Source: Chromatiales bacterium (ex Bugula neritina AB1) (GTDB taxonomy: Bacteria; Pseudomonadota; Gammaproteobacteria; Granulosicoccales; Granulosicoccaceae). From it: a stretch of DNA of 64,000 bases. Of this stretch, positions 9,243 to 19,086 are shown piece after piece. The notes beneath the pieces are model-generated. The model was not told where the DNA came from. It did no database searches and saw only the letters and a list, made by a program, of their open reading frames with translations. The translations under genes and the position numbers were made by a program. Every line of letters begins with the position of its first letter. Positions within the stretch are counted from its first letter, which is position 1. The stretch lies in NCBI GenBank assembly GCA_001730015.1, contig MDLA01000129.1:1-64000 (forward strand), written 5' to 3'.

Positions 9243-10076
9243 TCAGGATAACCAGCGTTTGCGTCGCTTATAGTGTTTGCCCTCGCGGAAATTCCGACGC
9301 GAGCCTTCACTTACACCAAGATAGAATTCTTTCACATCGGCGTTATCGCGCAACACATCGGCGTGGCCGTCCATAACTACACGACCGGACTCCAGTATGT
9401 AGCCATAGTGTGCATAGCGCAGTGCTATATTGGTGTTTTGCTCTGCGAGCAAAAACGACACGCCTTCCTCTTCGTTCAGCCGCTTCACATTCTCAAAGAT
9501 TTCTTCAACCAGCTGCGGCGCCAGCCCCATGGAAGGTTCGTCCAGAAGGATCGTTTCCGGGTTAGCCAGCAGTGCCCGGCCAATCGCACACATTTGCTGC
9601 TCACCACCGGAGGTATAGCCAGCCAGCGACTTCCGACGTTCTTTCAGGCGGGGAAAATAGGTGTAAACCATTTCCAGATCTTTAGCGATCGCCGCTTTTC
9701 CATCACTTCGAGTATAGGCACCGGTCAGAAGGTTTTCTTCGATGGTCAGATGTTCAAAGCAATGGCGACCTTCCATCACCTGAATCACGCCTTTTTTAAC
9801 CAGCGCCTCCGGACTCAAGTCAGCAATCGGGCTCCCTCTATAAGAAATTGATCCTTTGGTGACCAGTCCCCGTTCCGAGTGCAGCAGATTCGAAATGGCC
9901 TTGAGTGTGGTCGTCTTACCCGCTCCATTGCCGCCCAGCAACGCGGTAATACCACCTTTGGGCACAGACAGACTGACACCTTTCAGAACTAAAATGACGT
10001 GGTTATAAATAACCTCAATGTTGTTGACGGCGAGTAAAGACTCAGACTCGGCAGTTTCAGCAGCGGCGGTATTCAT
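9243..10076 (-). CDS. Liv-type ABC transporter ATPase (LivF-like)
   Basis: About 277 residues from the ATG at 10076; an upstream in-frame ATG at 10100 has its Shine-Dalgarno-like AGGGG directly abutting it, so I prefer the later one. Walker A is GGNGAGKTTT, the signature is SGGEQQMCAIGRAL, and Walker B is ETILLDEPSMGLAP. The tail RRNFREGKHYKRRKRWL is unusually basic compared with the compact LivF C-terminus. It energises the LivH/LivM channel together with LivG. It is separated from the binding-protein gene by a hairpin-rich 230-bp spacer, unlike the tight spacing of the other genes. Confidence 0.92.
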   Translation of the reverse strand: MNTAAAETAESESLLAVNNIEVIYNHVILVLKGVSLSVPKGGITALLGGNGAGKTTTLKAISNLLHSERGLVTKGSISYRGSPIADLSPEALVKKGVIQVMEGRHCFEHLTIEENLLTGAYTRSDGKAAIAKDLEMVYTYFPRLKERRKSLAGYTSGGEQQMCAIGRALLANPETILLDEPSMGLAPQLVEEIFENVKRLNEEEGVSFLLAEQNTNIALRYAHYGYILESGRVVMDGHADVLRDNADVKEFYLGVSEGSRRNFREGKHYKRRKRWLS

Positions 10077-10095
10077 CGAACGTTTATCCGTTAAA

Positions 10096-10134
10096 ATCAT
10101 CCCCTGTCACACAGGCTGTCACACAGGGGATGAT
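10096..10134. repeat. Hairpin upstream of livF
   Basis: A perfect 12-bp inverted repeat: ATCATCCCCTGT (10096-10107) with ACAGGGGATGAT (10123-10134). Its loop contains a smaller palindrome and a repeat of CTGTCACACAGG. On the minus-strand transcript it lies just before the likely livF start at 10076 and could mask the ribosome-binding region or block exonucleases. No U-tract follows, so it is not a classical terminator. Confidence 0.75.
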
Positions 10135-10170
10135 ACCTGGGTTATCACACAGGCGATCGGCTATAGGGAA

Positions 10171-10288
10171 TTTGCCTGCATTGCGTCGGATTTTCTGTTC
10201 TGCTCAGTTGCTGGCATAAGGCACCTAGTTGTTCTAAGTAACGAATGTCAGCGACTGAACAGGAACGAAAAAGGCAAGTCAGGCAGGT
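10171..10288. repeat. Long imperfect inverted repeat between binding-protein gene and livF
   Basis: The left arm (about 10171-10217) and right arm (about 10245-10288) pair imperfectly over roughly 45 bases. The best block is CAGTTGCTGGCAT against ATGTCAGCGACTG, with TGTTC/GAACA further out. The apex contains GTTGTTCTAAGTAAC (10228-10242), itself nearly palindromic around TTCTAA. It lies downstream of the highly expressed type of gene (a periplasmic binding protein), where such hairpins often protect the upstream mRNA. There is no coding potential. Confidence 0.6.
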
Positions 10289-10310
10289 ATCTTCTCTGAA
10301 GCCGCTCGTC

Positions 10311-11600
10311 TTAAGCGCACTCACGCTCTTCGATTTTATTTTCAGCCGCGAACGCTGAACTGTCTTCATCGATCAGAGGCTGAATCACCTTCATATCAGA
10401 TGGCATAAACTCGGAGATCAGAGACCATGTACCAGTTGAAGCATCCCACTGCTGTACAGCGCCGAGACCCGGTCCGCCGTGATTGTTACAGTCAACGGTG
10501 AATTCAGGACCAAAGCCTGCCATTCCAACTGATTCCATCTTCGCAGCATCAATAACCAGAGCTTCCATACCATCACGCATCTGCGCGGCAGTAATGTCTT
10601 TTGTGCCATGAATTTCCTGCGCTGTTTTCGCCGCTTCAACAGCCAGCATCGCAGCGTACATTCCACGGTTATACAACACGGTACCTATCTGGTCACCGGC
10701 ACCGGCGGCCTTGCCGGTATCCACAACATACTTCTGGATATCGTCGAAAACCGGAAAATTACTTCCGACCTCGTGGAAGGTCAGTGCTTTATAGCCATTT
10801 GCTTTCGGCCCTGCCGGCAGCACGTCATTCTCAGACCCTGACCACCAGATTCCAATGAAGTTATCCATCGGGAAACGGATATTCGCCGCTTCCTGAATCG
10901 CAACCTGGTTCATAACACCCCAGCCCCACATGAATACATAATCAGGACGCTCCCGTCGGATCTGCAGCCACTGAGATTTCTGCTCCTGACCCGGGTGATC
11001 CACGGCAATCGGAGTGAATTTATAACCATGAATTTTGGCTAGCTCTTCCAGAGTGCGGATGGGCTCTTTGCCATACGCCGAGTTGTGATAAACCAGCGCA
11101 ATTTTTTTACCTTTGATGTCTCCACCATTGATATCGAGCACGTGGTTCACAGCGTGTGAGGCACCATCCCAGTAATTCGCCGGATAGTTGAATATATGGC
11201 TGAATACTTTGCCATTCTTAGCTGAGGTGCGTCCGTATCCCATGGAGTGAACCGGAATACCATCTGCTGTGGCTTTTGGTATTAACTGATACGTGATACC
11301 AGTGGAAAGCGGCTGATAAACCAACGCACCTTCACCTTTGGTGGCCTCGTAACACTCAACACCTTTTTGCGTGTTATAGCCGGTTTCGCATTCCAGTAAT
11401 TTGGTTTTGACACCGCCCACACCACCGTCTCGTTCATTGACGAGTGTCATGTAGTCTGCATAGCCATCTGCGTACGGTATACCGTTAACCGCATAGGGAC
11501 CGGTCCGATAACTCAGAGACGGGAAAACCAGGTCAGCTACAGCAGCCGATGATGCCAGCGTAGCAGCAACGGCAAGACTCGCGAGTCTTAAGGTTTTCAT
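10311..11600 (-). CDS. Liv-type ABC transporter periplasmic substrate-binding protein
   Basis: A 429-residue type I periplasmic binding protein. The signal peptide is about residues 1-22 (MKTLRLASLAVAATLASSAAVA). The mature protein begins DLVFPSLSYRTGPYAVNGIPYADG, the usual two-lobe pattern in which a sugar or amino-acid-like acid is bound, and continues with GGVGGVKTKLLECETGY and the inter-lobe strand KIALVYHNSAYGKEPI. Cysteine pairs are present (ECETGYNTQKGVECYE; a final ERECA). It is longer than LivJ/LivK (about 345-370), as in the aromatic- or amide-binding members. The ligand is unknown; the flanking CoA ligases suggest a carboxylic acid. Confidence 0.92.
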   Translation of the reverse strand: MKTLRLASLAVAATLASSAAVADLVFPSLSYRTGPYAVNGIPYADGYADYMTLVNERDGGVGGVKTKLLECETGYNTQKGVECYEATKGEGALVYQPLSTGITYQLIPKATADGIPVHSMGYGRTSAKNGKVFSHIFNYPANYWDGASHAVNHVLDINGGDIKGKKIALVYHNSAYGKEPIRTLEELAKIHGYKFTPIAVDHPGQEQKSQWLQIRRERPDYVFMWGWGVMNQVAIQEAANIRFPMDNFIGIWWSGSENDVLPAGPKANGYKALTFHEVGSNFPVFDDIQKYVVDTGKAAGAGDQIGTVLYNRGMYAAMLAVEAAKTAQEIHGTKDITAAQMRDGMEALVIDAAKMESVGMAGFGPEFTVDCNNHGGPGLGAVQQWDASTGTWSLISEFMPSDMKVIQPLIDEDSSAFAAENKIEERECA

Positions 11601-11709
11601 ATAAATTCCTCGTATTATTGATTAAAAGTAACCGGTTTCCCGGTAATCACCCCAGCAATCTTAACCCGGACCACTTAAACACGCGTTGTTCCGGCCTATG
11701 ATCTTTAAA

Positions 11710-12786
11710 CTAATGTGGAAACGGCCACAACAACAATTTCTCTTTCGTTAACCGCCATAACTGAGCCAGTCCATGCGGCTCAACAATCAGAAAGCCCATA
11801 ATCAACGCGCCAATTAAGCTGATCTCTATGTGAGCCGCGATATCAGTGGGCCACCCCAATCCGTTAACCATGGTGTTTTTCAACAGAACCGGCATCAGCA
11901 CTAGAAACGCAGCACCCACAAAGCTGCCCAGTATTGAACCTAATCCGCCGATGATGATCATGAACAGAATCAGAAAAGACTGCGTTATACCAAACACTTC
12001 TCCTACCTCTACCGCCCCCAGATACACTGAAAAAAACAAGGCACCGGAAACACCGATATAAAAAGAGGAAACCGCAAAGGCCAGCAATTTAGCATTGAGC
12101 GGATTCACGCCTATGATTTCTGCTGCGATATCCATATCCCGGATAGCCATCCAGCTTCTGCCAATCCTGCCGCGGGTCAAATTACGCGCAACCCAGGCCA
12201 GCAGCACCACAATCACAAGGCAAAACAGGTATCGAGCCGGAGCATCGGCGTTCGGGCCGGTTATCGCCTGGCCGAAAATCGTCCGCTCCGGTGCATTGAT
12301 CTGACCTGACGCAGAATAATTATAGAACCACGGCACTTTGTTAAATAACCAGACCAGAAAAAACTGCGCCGCAAGCGTTGCGACGGCCAGATAAAATCCC
12401 TTGATTCGCAAAGACGGTATACCGAAGATCAGGCCGACAAGTGCCGTAATCAATCCAGCGAGCAGCACTACAATGAAAATGCTCAGGTCCGGCGCGAACG
12501 TCATGATCTTGTAGCAGGCATAAGCACCCACGGCCATGAAACCGCCGGTACCGAGAGACACCTGTCCGCAGTAGCCGGTTAGAATATTCAAACCGAGCGC
12601 TGCAATCGATAAAATCAGGAAAGGCAGTAAAACTGCACTGGCCCAGTAATCGTTTATAAAAAACGGCACAACGCAGAACGCGAAGATCATCAGCGCATAA
12701 TACGCCCAGCGATCCTGTTTCAGTGAAAAGGTCTGAAGGTCTTCGCGGTAGCTTTCTTTAAAGTCACCTGCCTGACGATAAAACAT
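11710..12786 (-). CDS. Liv-type ABC transporter permease (LivM-like)
   Basis: A 358-residue inner-membrane permease with about ten hydrophobic segments. The LivM hallmarks are ALGLNILTGYCGQVSLGTGGFMAVGAYA (near residue 60), the FGIPSLRIKGFYLAVATLA helix (near 125), and the coupling loop NLTRGRIGRSWMAIRDMDIAAEIIGVN (near 205) that contacts the ATPase. It pairs with the LivH-like permease encoded 12 bp upstream. The N-terminus has a soluble lead of about 28 residues (DFKESYREDLQTFSLKQDRW). Confidence 0.93.
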   Translation of the reverse strand: MFYRQAGDFKESYREDLQTFSLKQDRWAYYALMIFAFCVVPFFINDYWASAVLLPFLILSIAALGLNILTGYCGQVSLGTGGFMAVGAYACYKIMTFAPDLSIFIVVLLAGLITALVGLIFGIPSLRIKGFYLAVATLAAQFFLVWLFNKVPWFYNYSASGQINAPERTIFGQAITGPNADAPARYLFCLVIVVLLAWVARNLTRGRIGRSWMAIRDMDIAAEIIGVNPLNAKLLAFAVSSFYIGVSGALFFSVYLGAVEVGEVFGITQSFLILFMIIIGGLGSILGSFVGAAFLVLMPVLLKNTMVNGLGWPTDIAAHIEISLIGALIMGFLIVEPHGLAQLWRLTKEKLLLWPFPH

Positions 12787-12798
12787 AGTTAGCTCCGC

Positions 12799-13800
12799 TT
12801 AGACTCGTTCAATGATCTTATCGCCAAACAATCCCTGCGGACGGAAGACGAGGAAGATCAGGGCTAAAACATAGGCAAACCAGTTTTCCGTGGCACCGCC
12901 GATCATCGGGCCGATAGAATACTCAAAGAGCTTTTCACCCACACCGATAATTAAGCCGCCGATGATCGCACCAGGTATCGAAGTAAAGCCGCCAAGTATA
13001 AGTACCGGCAGTGCCTTTAGAGCGATAAGCGACAACGAAAACTGAACCCCGGATTTAGCACCCCACATGATACCGGCAACCATTGCCACAAAGCCGGCAA
13101 TTGCCCAGACAATCACCCAGATTTTTCGAAGGCTGATACCAACCGATAAAGCCGCCTGGTGATCATCGGCAACAGCACGCAGTGCGCGCCCGGTGCGTGT
13201 GTACTGACTAAAAAGTGTTAGCGATATAACCAGTACGATAGCTACAACAGTGGCGACAATATCGAGCTTGTCTATGTACATGCCATAATACTCAGTACCT
13301 TCTGCCGCCCACCCTGCTGTGTAGTCTTCCAGCCAGAACGAAGCACCCTGTGGCACGCCAACATCGAGGATTTTAATTTCTGATCCCCACATCAGATCGC
13401 CGAACCCTTCCATGAAATAGGCCAGGCCTATCGTTGCCATAAACAATATTATCGGTTCCTGGTTCACCAGATGCTTCAGCACGAGCCGCTCAACCAGATA
13501 CGCGAACAGCACCATGACAGCCAGCGTTAACAATATCGCCACAAATGACGGCAGCGTCCAGCCAAAACCATGAATCTTGGTTCCAAACACAGCATTGATC
13601 AGGTGTGCGAAAGGTATTTGCCCGTTCTGAAAGCCCACCAGTGTCATCGCGGCAAACAGGGCCATTACACCTTGCGCGTAATTGAATATACCGGACGCTT
13701 TGAAGATCAGTACAAAGCCCAGCGCAACAAGCGAATACATCACGCCAGCCATCAGACCATTGAGTATGACTTCTACCGTATATAGAAAATCAGGTGACAT
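12799..13800 (-). CDS. Liv-type ABC transporter permease (LivH-like)
   Basis: A 333-residue inner-membrane permease. The typical opening is VILNGLMAGVMYSLVALGFVLIFKASGIFNYAQGVMALFAA, and the coupling loop is SQYTRTGRALRAVADDHQAALSVGI (about 215-240). It ends with the conserved FRPQGLFGDKIIERV. Members of the LivH group are about 290-310 residues; the extra length lies in a periplasmic loop (QGASFWLEDYTAGWAAEGTEYYGMYIDKLD). Gaps of 12 bp to the next gene and 5 bp to the previous one indicate tight co-transcription. Confidence 0.93.
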   Translation of the reverse strand: MSPDFLYTVEVILNGLMAGVMYSLVALGFVLIFKASGIFNYAQGVMALFAAMTLVGFQNGQIPFAHLINAVFGTKIHGFGWTLPSFVAILLTLAVMVLFAYLVERLVLKHLVNQEPIILFMATIGLAYFMEGFGDLMWGSEIKILDVGVPQGASFWLEDYTAGWAAEGTEYYGMYIDKLDIVATVVAIVLVISLTLFSQYTRTGRALRAVADDHQAALSVGISLRKIWVIVWAIAGFVAMVAGIMWGAKSGVQFSLSLIALKALPVLILGGFTSIPGAIIGGLIIGVGEKLFEYSIGPMIGGATENWFAYVLALIFLVFRPQGLFGDKIIERV

Positions 13801-13805
13801 GCTGG

Positions 13806-14615
13806 CTACTCATGTGGAACTCCAAGATAGGCATCAATAACCGCCTGGTTGTTTCTGACTTCATCGGGTGTTCCATCGCCTATTTTCTTTCCGTAATCGA
13901 GCACCACGACGCGATCAGATATATCCATCACCACGCCCATATCGTGCTCGATCAGAGCGATAGTAGTGCCGAACTCTTCCTGTACATCGAGGATGAACCG
14001 CGACATGTCTTCTTTTTCTTCGATGTTCATTCCCGCCATCGGCTCATCCAGCAGTAACATCACCGGTTCTGCAGCCAGCGCTCTTCCCAGCTCAACACGC
14101 TTTTGCAAACCATAGGGCAAGCGGCCAACCGGGGTTTTGCGTATCGACTGTATATCGAGAAAATCGATTATGCCCTCAACCTTTTCCCGGTTTTCCACTT
14201 CTTCTTTTTCAGCAGCTCCGCGCCATATAGCCTGTTTAAATACACTGCTATTCATAAAGGTGAAGCGGCCTGTCATGATGTTATCTAGAGTAGACATGCC
14301 TTTAAACAGCGCAATATTCTGAAATGTTCGCGCAATCCCCTGGTTGGCAATCTGATGTGGCTTGAGTGCTTTTCGTTTCTCACCGCAATAATGGACTTCA
14401 CCAAGCTGCGGATGATAGAAGCCGTTTATCACATTAAGCATGGAAGATTTTCCGGCGCCGTTAGGGCCGATTATCGCACGTACTTCGCCTCGCATGATAT
14501 CAAAGGAAATATCACTCAAGGCCTTAACACCACCAAAGGACAACGAGATACTCTGCACGCTCAATATCTCTTCACCCGGCGCTACATTCCGGGCCAGCTC
14601 GGTACCGCGGTTCAT
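13806..14615 (-). CDS. Liv-type ABC transporter ATPase (LivG-like)
   Basis: A 269-residue cytoplasmic ATPase. Walker A is GPNGAGKSSM, the Q-loop region is GIARTFQNIALF, the degenerate signature is LPYGLQKRVELGRAL, and Walker B is VMLLLDEPMAGM, followed by the H-loop LIEHDMGVVMDI. The PYG signature in place of SGG is normal for LivG. It forms the heterodimer with the LivF-like ATPase. The 106-bp gap behind the ligase gene contains a perfect palindrome (14662-14681), so it may start its own transcript. Confidence 0.93.
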   Translation of the reverse strand: MNRGTELARNVAPGEEILSVQSISLSFGGVKALSDISFDIMRGEVRAIIGPNGAGKSSMLNVINGFYHPQLGEVHYCGEKRKALKPHQIANQGIARTFQNIALFKGMSTLDNIMTGRFTFMNSSVFKQAIWRGAAEKEEVENREKVEGIIDFLDIQSIRKTPVGRLPYGLQKRVELGRALAAEPVMLLLDEPMAGMNIEEKEDMSRFILDVQEEFGTTIALIEHDMGVVMDISDRVVVLDYGKKIGDGTPDEVRNNQAVIDAYLGVPHE

Positions 14616-14661
14616 TGTTCGATTCCGTGGTGATCGATTCCGTGGTGTGCGAACCCGATTT

Positions 14662-14681
14662 TGATAACTATAATGTTATCA
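14662..14681. promoter_or_regulatory. Candidate operator palindrome before livG
   Basis: TGATAACTATAATGTTATCA has perfect 7-bp arms around a 6-base centre. It lies 47-66 bp before the LivG start codon in the only sizeable gap between the ligase and transporter genes. Size and symmetry fit a dimeric repressor site. Just downstream on the minus strand CGATTCCGTGGTG-type sequence occurs twice in tandem (about 14624-14652, plus-strand coordinates). No cognate regulator gene is adjacent. Confidence 0.45.
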
Positions 14682-14721
14682 CTCACGCTACGACACACAC
14701 AGTGCCCCCTGTTATGGCGAC

Positions 14722-16692
14722 TCATGCGCTCTCCTGCAAAGGTTGCGGGGCGTAGGTTTGCATATCGTGAATAGCGACTGTCGCCGATATCTCGCCACGA
14801 CGTCCGTCTTCAAATATAACTTCAGTTGCAATATCACGTTCAGTGGAGCCATCGTATAAACCGTCGATTAGCGGCATATATCGCTCTGCTATAAAGCTGC
14901 GACGAACCTTTTGTGTACGTGTCAGCTCGCCATCATCGGCATCGAGTTCTTTATGCAGCACCAGAAATCGCTTTATTTGCGCTGCTGCCATCATCGGCTC
15001 AGCGCTGAGATCCAGATTTACCTGATTGACGTGCTCATCAATCATTTTGTAAACCTCCGGGTGTCCTGCCAGCTCCTGATAAGAAGCATACGCTATATTG
15101 TTTCGCTCGGCCCAGTTACCCACAGAGGTCAGATCAATGTTAACAAACGCCGTGGTGAAATCGCGGCCGTCTCCGAATGCTACAACCTCTTTGATATTCG
15201 GAAAAAATTTTAGTTTGTTCTCTATATATTTAGGCGGGAACATGGATCCGTCATTTAGCCTGCCAACATCTTTGGCACGATCAATTATTTTTAGATGTCC
15301 GCGCTCATCGATAAAACCGGCATCACCCGTAAGCACCCAGCCGTCCGCTGTTTTGGTGCTTTCGGTCGCTTCCTCATTTTTGAAGTACCCCATAAACACA
15401 CCGGGAGAGCGATAGAGAACTTCTCCTGAATCAGAAACTTTCAGCTCAACATCAATTGACGGTTTCCCGACGGTATCAGGATATATCTCACCATCCGGCT
15501 GCGCTGTGATATACACACTGGCTTCTGTCTGACCATACAATTGCTTCAGATTAATTCCAAGAGAACGGTAGAAACGGAATATCTCCGGCCCAATTGCTTC
15601 CCCTGCGGTATAACCCACCTTGATTCGACTCATGCCCAGCCGGTTGCGCAAGGGGCCATAGATCGCAATGTTACCCAGCGCATACAACAGTCGATCTTTC
15701 GCAGAGACCGCCGATCCATTTAGAATTTTCTCTCCGCAGCGATCTGCCACATCCATAAAGTACTTGAATAATTTGCGTTTAAAGCCACCGGCATCCTCCA
15801 TCCGCACCATAATTTCAGTGAGCAGGTTTTCAAATACCCTGGGTGGCGCAAAAAAGTACGTTGGAGCAATTTCTCTGCGATCGACGTCGATGGTACTGGC
15901 GCTCTCCGGACAGCAAACGCAGTAACCGGCAGTGAAAAACTGCCCATAGGAAAAAACATGATCTCCCACCCACGCCAGTGGCAGGTAGGCAATGATCTGT
16001 TCAGTCTGGTCGAGTTGATCGAATACATTTCCGTTAAGCGATGAAATCAGCAGATTGTCGTTCGATAGCATCACACCTTTCGGGCGACCTGTAGTACCCG
16101 AGGTGTAGAGCATCACGCAGAGTTCCGATCCGGTTCCGGCAGCAATTGACGCTTCCCATTGCTCTACAGTGCCCGCGTCCTCAGACATCCGACGGCCATT
16201 TTCTATAGTACCCGTTATGGACTGCAGCGACTCATGATCATAATCACGCAAGCCGCGCGGCTCATCGTAAACCAGACTTTTAATGTTCGGTAAGCGCTCA
16301 AGCAGCGACTGAATTTTATCAACCTGCTCCTGATTCTGGCAGATTGCGCATTTAGCCTCGGCATGCTCGAGAACGTACTCCATTTCTTCTGCCACAGATT
16401 CCGCATAGACCGGCACAGGTACCGCCCCGAGTGCCTGCAGCGCCGCAAAACTCCAGTAGAGGCGAGGTCGGTTGCTGCCAACGACAGCGACTTTATCACC
16501 AGCTTTAATACCAAGCTGTTGCAATCCCAGAGAAAAATACTGAATCTGGGTACGCAGCTCACTCCAGGTCCAGGATTGCCACACGCCGAGATCTTTGTGG
16601 CGCATCGCCGGGCGAGACCCATACTGGCTTGCATTTCGTAACAGGTATTGCGGAAACGTGTTCAGCGCTTTCGCTGGCACAGGATCAGCCAT
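14722..16692 (-). CDS. AMP-binding long-chain-type acyl-CoA synthetase
   Basis: A 656-residue AMP-forming ligase. The N-terminal MRHKDLGVWQSWTWSEL is seen in the long-chain acyl-CoA synthetase subgroup that accompanies Liv-type importers. The P-loop is MLYTSGTTGRPKGVMLSN (about 192-210), the adenine-binding LKQLYGQTEASVYIT is near 385, and the hinge is ILTGDAGFIDERGHLKIIDRAKDVGRL-like (about 455-485). The length is above FadD (about 560) and close to the 620-660 of this subgroup. It is the first gene of the Liv cluster. I infer that it activates the imported acid, with fatty or aromatic acids both possible. Confidence 0.9.
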   Translation of the reverse strand: MADPVPAKALNTFPQYLLRNASQYGSRPAMRHKDLGVWQSWTWSELRTQIQYFSLGLQQLGIKAGDKVAVVGSNRPRLYWSFAALQALGAVPVPVYAESVAEEMEYVLEHAEAKCAICQNQEQVDKIQSLLERLPNIKSLVYDEPRGLRDYDHESLQSITGTIENGRRMSEDAGTVEQWEASIAAGTGSELCVMLYTSGTTGRPKGVMLSNDNLLISSLNGNVFDQLDQTEQIIAYLPLAWVGDHVFSYGQFFTAGYCVCCPESASTIDVDRREIAPTYFFAPPRVFENLLTEIMVRMEDAGGFKRKLFKYFMDVADRCGEKILNGSAVSAKDRLLYALGNIAIYGPLRNRLGMSRIKVGYTAGEAIGPEIFRFYRSLGINLKQLYGQTEASVYITAQPDGEIYPDTVGKPSIDVELKVSDSGEVLYRSPGVFMGYFKNEEATESTKTADGWVLTGDAGFIDERGHLKIIDRAKDVGRLNDGSMFPPKYIENKLKFFPNIKEVVAFGDGRDFTTAFVNIDLTSVGNWAERNNIAYASYQELAGHPEVYKMIDEHVNQVNLDLSAEPMMAAAQIKRFLVLHKELDADDGELTRTQKVRRSFIAERYMPLIDGLYDGSTERDIATEVIFEDGRRGEISATVAIHDMQTYAPQPLQESA

Positions 16693-17202
16693 TACGCCTG
16701 GCTCACAGATAAAGTACCCGGCACCAACTCAATGACGGATAAATCGGTCTCGCAAATACCCATTGCATTTCCTCTAGCGGGGTGTTGCCGCCTCAGACAG
16801 GCGACGAGGATTCAATTCTACAATGGGACAAGCAATGATGCCCGTCCGGCCGCGGAATTTTCTCAGTGGGTAGTATATTGACGCTGAAGTTATCGTCAAC
16901 ACAAAATACGGCGCTCAGGAAAGCGGGATCGACACACACTGACATCAGCCCGCTGGCATCAGTTCAGCGGGGTCCCGCGTCCGGTACCGTCTTCATATTC
17001 TGGCTGTGTGTTAGCAAACCGCGCGGTAGTGTGCCGGACTGTGCCGAAGGCGCTCAACCCTCCCCGGTGACTGACCTGGAATCAGGGTTGTGGTGAGGGT
17101 GAGGGTCAGATATTTTGATCATTTGATGCGAATAGTTGTTCTTCTTTAACGAACATGATCAAAATAGCCGGCCAGAAGATCGCATCCGCTGTGATCATTC
17201 AC
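16693..17202. other. 510-bp intergenic region between ligase and serS
   Basis: There is no credible gene here. It holds the presumed promoter of the Liv cluster near the left side and repeat copy A on the right (17101-17202). TTGACG and CGTCAA (16878-16899, 10-base spacer) form an inverted pair about 190 bp before the ligase start and could be an operator. CAACCCT/AGGGTTG around 17055-17090 forms another inverted pair leading into the repeat. Confidence 0.6.
17101..17202 (+). repeat. Dispersed hairpin repeat, copy A
   Basis: The left arm TCAGATATTTTGATCATT (17106-17123) pairs with CATGATCAAAATAGCCGG (17154-17171) across a 30-base loop containing AATAGTTGTTCTTC. The block GGCCAGAAGATCGCATCCGC (17170-17189) follows. 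The same plan recurs at 20511-20625 (opposite strand) and 53266-53400. The right end touches the serS stop codon (17203), so it would form part of the serS mRNA tail. Confidence 0.85.
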
Positions 17203-18486
<1,284 letters not shown>

Positions 18487-18591
18487 TCAAAAAGCTCATG
18501 GGTAATTATTCTGAGAGTATAGCAACTTAGAGCACAATGCTGACAGACATATATTTCTAATTCAGATTTGCCCGAACCCGATTATCACATT

Positions 18592-18981
18592 CTATTTTGA
18601 ACCGCTAATCTGGGTGCCGATTGTATGTCCAGCCACCACAGCAACCAGACAGAGCACAACATTTAACAGTACATTCGCGGTCGCAAATCTGGTGTGGCCG
18701 TTCTGCCACAATGTCAGGGTCTCCAGTGAAAACGCTGAAAAGGTTGTGAACGCACCGAGAAAGCCGGTTTGAAACAATAAACGGCTGCTGCCAGCCAATT
18801 CTCCGGCCCAGTCGACGGACACCCAGGCCGCGAACAAGCCAATGGCAAAAGAACCCGCAGTATTAACTAATAAGGTGCCGATGGGAAAGCCAACCCCCAG
18901 CCACACAGATGCGGCTACCACAAGGTATCTCGATACCGCACCGATGGCACCTCCAAGCGCCACGTAAATCAGGCTATTCAT
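18592..18981 (-). CDS. crcB: Fluoride ion channel/exporter CrcB (Fluc)
   Basis: About 129 residues from the ATG at 18981; a longer frame to 19029 adds 16 residues that do not fit the family. Four membrane segments are visible. Family motifs are GGAIGAVSRYLV at the start, GTLLVNTAGSFAIG (TM2) and TGFLGAFTTFSAFSLET (TM3, with the conserved TTFS break). The dual-topology homodimer exports fluoride. It is encoded 111 bp upstream of serS. I do not recognise a fluoride riboswitch in the short leader, which overlaps the start of the divergent DUF4124-type gene. Confidence 0.93.
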   Translation of the reverse strand: MNSLIYVALGGAIGAVSRYLVVAASVWLGVGFPIGTLLVNTAGSFAIGLFAAWVSVDWAGELAGSSRLLFQTGFLGAFTTFSAFSLETLTLWQNGHTRFATANVLLNVVLCLVAVVAGHTIGTQISGSK

Positions 18982-19086
18982 CGAATGCAGCCGTCCTTTT
19001 TCAAGCGGGCTTTGTATCGGTATCGGCATGGTCGATGCTTATTTTCCGACGCCTTGGCATTCGAGCTGGAGTACGCAGAGATAATC

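Noticed and set aside
18982..19086. Fluoride riboswitch before crcB
   Set aside because: I could not see the conserved pseudoknot sequences of the crcB motif on the minus strand, and the leader is short.
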